From Lactobacillus sp. (GTDB lineage: Bacteria; Pseudomonadota; Alphaproteobacteria; RF32; CAG-239), in assembly GCA_031263385.1 (NCBI GenBank), contig JAISFX010000166.1:1-9343 (forward strand): a stretch of DNA of 9,343 bases. The letters run 5' to 3'. The translations under genes were made by a program, and so were the position numbers. Shown piece after piece: positions 6,304 to 9,343 of this stretch. The number at the start of each line of letters is the position of its first letter. Within the stretch, counting starts at the first letter, position 1. The notes below the pieces were generated by a model, which worked only from the letters and a program-made list of their open reading frames with translations, was not told where the DNA came from and made no database searches.

Positions 6304-6801
6304 TGGTATAAATAAAGAGGTGGAAAGCCAAATTTTTATTTGAGATTTACATTTGGTTTCTTCTGTCTAAAGACACTATGGAAAACCACTATAATTTTGC
6401 AAACAATTAAAAATTTAAATCACATTCTGTCGAATCTCTGCTAATCATTGTAGAACAATATATAGCAAGAAAAATCATATTGGTAAATATAATTTACAAA
6501 GAATATGTGCTAACTGTCTAATCCCTCAAAACACTTTGTCGCATCCATTTACGAGCTAAATTCAATATGTCTTTTTATATGTCCGTTTTACCCCTAAAAA
6601 GGACATATGATTTTTTAGTATAAAAAACTCAACCCTTTTATATCCAACATTTTAAAATACATTATCCTGTATATAACACATCTTACCGACACCTTTTTTG
6701 CTTAAAATACAGTTAGTTTAAGAATATCTTTACATTATAACTATACATTAAACGAAAATACTTTACAAAAACCAACATTAAACATTAATAAAGATAGTTA
6801 T
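6304..6801. other. AT-rich stretch without a convincing gene
   Basis: About 500 bases, very rich in A and T, with frequent stops wherever I read it. I found no tRNA-like cloverleaf, no small regulator gene and no insertion sequence ends. It holds the hairpin with ATATGTC repeats at 6565-6616 and three copies of ACATTAA (6745-6751, 6775-6781, 6782-6788) just before the restriction-modification gene. Promoter-like TATAAC and TAAAAT elements occur but none has a well-spaced -35 partner. The composition differs sharply from the DUF421 cluster and matches the gene to the right, so I read it as part of an acquired island. Confidence 0.6.
6565..6616 (+). promoter_or_regulatory. Hairpin with repeated ATATGTC sites: operator or terminator candidate
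   Basis: ATATGTC occurs at 6565-6571 and again at 6577-6583, 12 bases apart, and its complement GACATAT at 6602-6608. The last two form a stem: ATATGTCC (6577-6584) pairs with GGACATAT (6601-6608), a G/A mismatch follows, then TTTTA pairs with TAAAA, closing a CCCC loop (6591-6594). TTTTTT follows at 6611-6616. The stem plus T run could end a plus-strand small RNA. The extra half-site one helical turn away suggests instead a DNA-binding site, as used to control restriction-modification genes. The two readings cannot be separated from sequence alone. Confidence 0.4.
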
Positions 6802-9343
6802 ATGCCCAACACTATAGATACAAAAATAAAGAAAGCATTAGTAGAATCTAAAGACTACTTAGATTTGTTGGCTATTTATGCAAAAAATATAAAAACAGAA
6901 AGCAAAAAAGCAAACTCTGAAGAAACTATAGCAACTATAGTTGAATATTATCTCGGAGAGGCATTAAAGTGGTATGGTGTACGATATAACCCCATTCGGG
7001 AACAAACCATTAAAGGCAAAAACTATCTAGGAAAAATAACTAATAAGCGAATAGATAGTAGGTATAACAACATAATATTTGAATATAAAAAAAATATTGA
7101 TAGTAATCCAGAACTGCATCTAAATCAATTAAAAGAATATATGCTTTTATCATCTGCGGAAGAAAAACAGGGACTCAACAAGTATTTTGGGATACTCACG
7201 GATGGTAATAAGTGTCAGTTTGTTAGCCCACTAAATGAAAGCCTAATAAGCTCCGAATTATTAGAGATAAATAAGACAACCCTCAAAGAGATAGTAAAAG
7301 TTATTTTATCTATCGATAGAAAAGATCTGTCCTCAAAAAACTTAATGAAAGACTTTTCTGTTACTAATGAAAATACAACAACAAAAAATCTACTCAAAAG
7401 TTTGTATGAACAAATCAGTAATCCTAACGACAGAACATTCATGCTACATTCTGAATGGGAAAGAATTTTTAAATTAGCAACAAGCAACGACAGCAATATG
7501 AAGCAGGTAAAGGCTAGAGACGCTGCACTCTCTGCTTGTTTTGATATGAATGCAAAAAACTTCAACCCAACAATAGGGCTATTTGCTTTACAAACAGCAT
7601 ATACTATAATCATTAAACTTATTGCATATTATATTGTGGTTGACATTTTCTTTAGTAAGTCGGATCTAAACATAAAGGATCTTTTGAAGCTAGATTCTAA
7701 AACATTAAGATCAAGACTAGAATATATAGAGAATGGTGAAATATTCAAACATTTGGGAATATCAAATTTATTAGAAGGCGACTTCTTCTCTTGGTATGTT
7801 TTTGAAGACACATGGAGCGAAGAAATATACAGTTCAATAAGAGATTGTATAGAAACTCTAGGAAACTACGACAGTAATCAGTATATATTTGATGTAAGCA
7901 ATATACATGACTTATTTATCGACCTCTATCAAGCCATAATTCCGACAGAAGTGAGAAGATCTTTAGGGGAATATTACACTCCAGGATGGTTAGCCGAGCA
8001 TGTAATTGATAATGTAGAAAAAGAACTAGGATGGACAGGCCTAGACCCATGTGCCGGATCAGGGACATTTATTCTTGAAATGATAAAAAAGGTAGTTAAA
8101 GAAAAAAAACATACCCAACATGAAGATATCATTGGTGATGTGATTAAAAGAGTTAAGGCAATAGATATAAATCCGCTCGCAGTTTTAACATGTAGGCTAA
8201 ACTACTTCATAGCTATTTCAAGATATTTGGATATTGATAACTTTAAACATTTTGAAATACCTGTTTATTTGGGAGACAGTGCATTTGTACCAAAAAGTGA
8301 AATCATAGAAAATGTAAAAATGATAACCTACTCAATAACCACTAAAAAAGGAGACTTTACTTTTTCATTACCGGAATCGCTGATAACTTCTAAGAAGAAT
8401 ATTACCCAAAACATAGTTCAGCTGGAAAATGCAATAATATCACTTAACTCAAAAAAAGCTGAAGATATATTATTAGATATATTACCTAAGAAAGATAAGA
8501 TAGTCCATGTTATAAAAAGCATCAGAGCTTTCGTAGATAATCTAATAATTTTGGAAAAACAAAACTGGGATAGAATTTGGGTGCGAATTATTGTTGGATT
8601 TCTCAAAATAGCAACTCTTGATAAATTCTCCATTATTACCGGAAACCCTCCTTGGATTGATTGGAAGACTCTTCCAGAAGGGTATAGAAACACCCTAAAA
8701 TCAATTTGCGTTGACAGACATTTATTCTCTGGGGACAACTTTGTAGGAGGCATAAATCTAAACGTTTGTGCACTAATAACTAACGTAGTTTCTAATAACT
8801 GGCTTAAAAAAGATGGTACATTAGCATTTTTAATGCCAAAATCCATGGTCTTTCAGCAATCTTATACTGGTTTCAGGAATCTAGTCCAGAATGATGGCAT
8901 AAACCTTAGCTTTAAAAAGTTTCACGACTGGTCTCAATCAGGACACCCTTTCTACCCTGTAACAGAAAAATTTATGACTTATTTTTTAAAAAAATCTAAT
9001 TTGCCAACAGGAGATGAATTATTATGTAAAGCATTTACCTTAAAAAAGGGATTAAATATCAATAAGGAAAGAAATATACCCTTAGATGAAATCATACATA
9101 GTTTTGATATAAAGGATTTTTATGCCTTTAAGAACAATAATGATAGTTTGAACAATTTTACATTTGCAGACAAAAAAGAAAACATACAATATCTAAAAAA
9201 AGTCGCAGGTAGATCACAATATAAAGGTAGGGTAGGACTGGGTCTATACCCTAAGGAGCTCTTATTATTCAAAATAGTAAACATAAAGAATAATATCGCT
9301 ATCGTTGAAAACTACCAAGGGAAAACTACAGAGCGAAAATTTG
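6802..9343 (+). CDS. Type IIG-like restriction-modification enzyme (nuclease plus N6-adenine methyltransferase), 3' end missing
   Basis: Large defence enzyme, open from ATG 6802 to the window end (847 complete codons, no stop). The N-terminal part has a candidate PD-(D/E)XK nuclease site: Asp85, then strand IIFEYKK with Glu94 and Lys96, followed by NQLKEY and FGILTDGNKCQFV (129-141), as in restriction-enzyme N-terminal domains. A helical middle region follows (FNPTIGLFALQTAYTIIIKL). The methyltransferase core shows RRSLGEYYTP (385-394), SAM-binding motif I DPCAGSGTF (415-423), AIDINPLAV (453-461), GDS (491-493) and catalytic NPPW (615-618), which marks an N6-adenine methyltransferase of the Eco57I type. 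About 120 residues separate GDS from NPPW, far more than in compact enzymes. FHDWSQSGHPFYPV and AGRSQYKGR probably lead into the target-recognition region. The ribosome binding site is weak (AAAGAT). AT-rich codons (ATA, AGA, TTA) contrast with the left-hand genes and suggest transfer. A BREX PglX- or DISARM-type methylase is an alternative. Confidence 0.85.
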   Translation, partial: MPNTIDTKIKKALVESKDYLDLLAIYAKNIKTESKKANSEETIATIVEYYLGEALKWYGVRYNPIREQTIKGKNYLGKITNKRIDSRYNNIIFEYKKNIDSNPELHLNQLKEYMLLSSAEEKQGLNKYFGILTDGNKCQFVSPLNESLISSELLEINKTTLKEIVKVILSIDRKDLSSKNLMKDFSVTNENTTTKNLLKSLYEQISNPNDRTFMLHSEWERIFKLATSNDSNMKQVKARDAALSACFDMNAKNFNPTIGLFALQTAYTIIIKLIAYYIVVDIFFSKSDLNIKDLLKLDSKTLRSRLEYIENGEIFKHLGISNLLEGDFFSWYVFEDTWSEEIYSSIRDCIETLGNYDSNQYIFDVSNIHDLFIDLYQAIIPTEVRRSLGEYYTPGWLAEHVIDNVEKELGWTGLDPCAGSGTFILEMIKKVVKEKKHTQHEDIIGDVIKRVKAIDINPLAVLTCRLNYFIAISRYLDIDNFKHFEIPVYLGDSAFVPKSEIIENVKMITYSITTKKGDFTFSLPESLITSKKNITQNIVQLENAIISLNSKKAEDILLDILPKKDKIVHVIKSIRAFVDNLIILEKQNWDRIWVRIIVGFLKIATLDKFSIITGNPPWIDWKTLPEGYRNTLKSICVDRHLFSGDNFVGGINLNVCALITNVVSNNWLKKDGTLAFLMPKSMVFQQSYTGFRNLVQNDGINLSFKKFHDWSQSGHPFYPVTEKFMTYFLKKSNLPTGDELLCKAFTLKKGLNINKERNIPLDEIIHSFDIKDFYAFKNNNDSLNNFTFADKKENIQYLKKVAGRSQYKGRVGLGLYPKELLLFKIVNIKNNIAIVENYQGKTTERKF

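Noticed and set aside
6216..6310. tRNA or tmRNA fragment as an island attachment site
   Set aside because: The segment is GC-richer than its surroundings, but no T-loop consensus (GGTTCGAATCC-like), acceptor stem or CCA end could be found on either strand.
6310..6801. Small controller (C protein) gene ahead of the restriction-modification gene
   Set aside because: I saw no helix-turn-helix-like open frame on either strand, and stops are frequent.
7215..7613. Minus-strand open frame, also similar ones at 7629-7811 and 8418-8846
   Set aside because: All are antisense to the restriction-modification gene, whose frame is continuous and carries recognisable motifs. They are shadows in AT-rich DNA.

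Overview
The window looks like chromosome from a low-GC bacterium, probably Gram-negative and possibly a host-associated proteobacterium. That guess rests on a QmcA-type SPFH protein next to a short NfeD protein, strong AGGAG-type ribosome binding sites and a conserved-type hisS. No rRNA or other decisive marker is present, so the taxonomy is an inference. No tRNA, rRNA, CRISPR array or transposase was found.

Left part (1-2560): the 3' end of a HAD-family phosphatase gene on + converges on hisS (histidyl-tRNA synthetase, -), with one near-perfect hairpin between them serving both strands. Divergent from hisS is a + strand gene for a small two-helix membrane protein. It has a good sigma-70-like promoter but is broken by a net loss of one base near 2150-2165.

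Middle part (2575-6211): five minus-strand genes in a row, read in the order DUF421/YetF-like protein, hexapeptide-repeat acyltransferase, second DUF421 protein, NfeD, QmcA-like SPFH protein. They end in one terminator at 2575-2611. The NfeD/SPFH pair is a known membrane partnership and here is separated by a single base. The two DUF421 proteins are ungapped paralogues, about 54% identical by hand count, and even share their ribosome-binding leader. Together this looks like an inner-membrane or envelope maintenance cluster, though its substrate is unknown.

Right part (6212-9343): a short 3' gene remnant with its own terminator (6178-6300) is followed by about 500 bases of very AT-rich DNA without a convincing gene. 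After that comes a large AT-rich gene (6802 to the window end, at least 847 codons, no stop). It encodes an Eco57I-like, type IIG-style restriction-modification enzyme: a candidate PD-(D/E)XK nuclease at the N-terminus and an N6-adenine methyltransferase core (YYTP, DPCAGSGTF, GDS, NPPW). The change in base composition and the decapitated gene suggest that a defence island starts near 6300. An unusual hairpin with repeated ATATGTC sites (6565-6616) lies upstream of the restriction-modification gene and may be an operator or the terminator of a small RNA.
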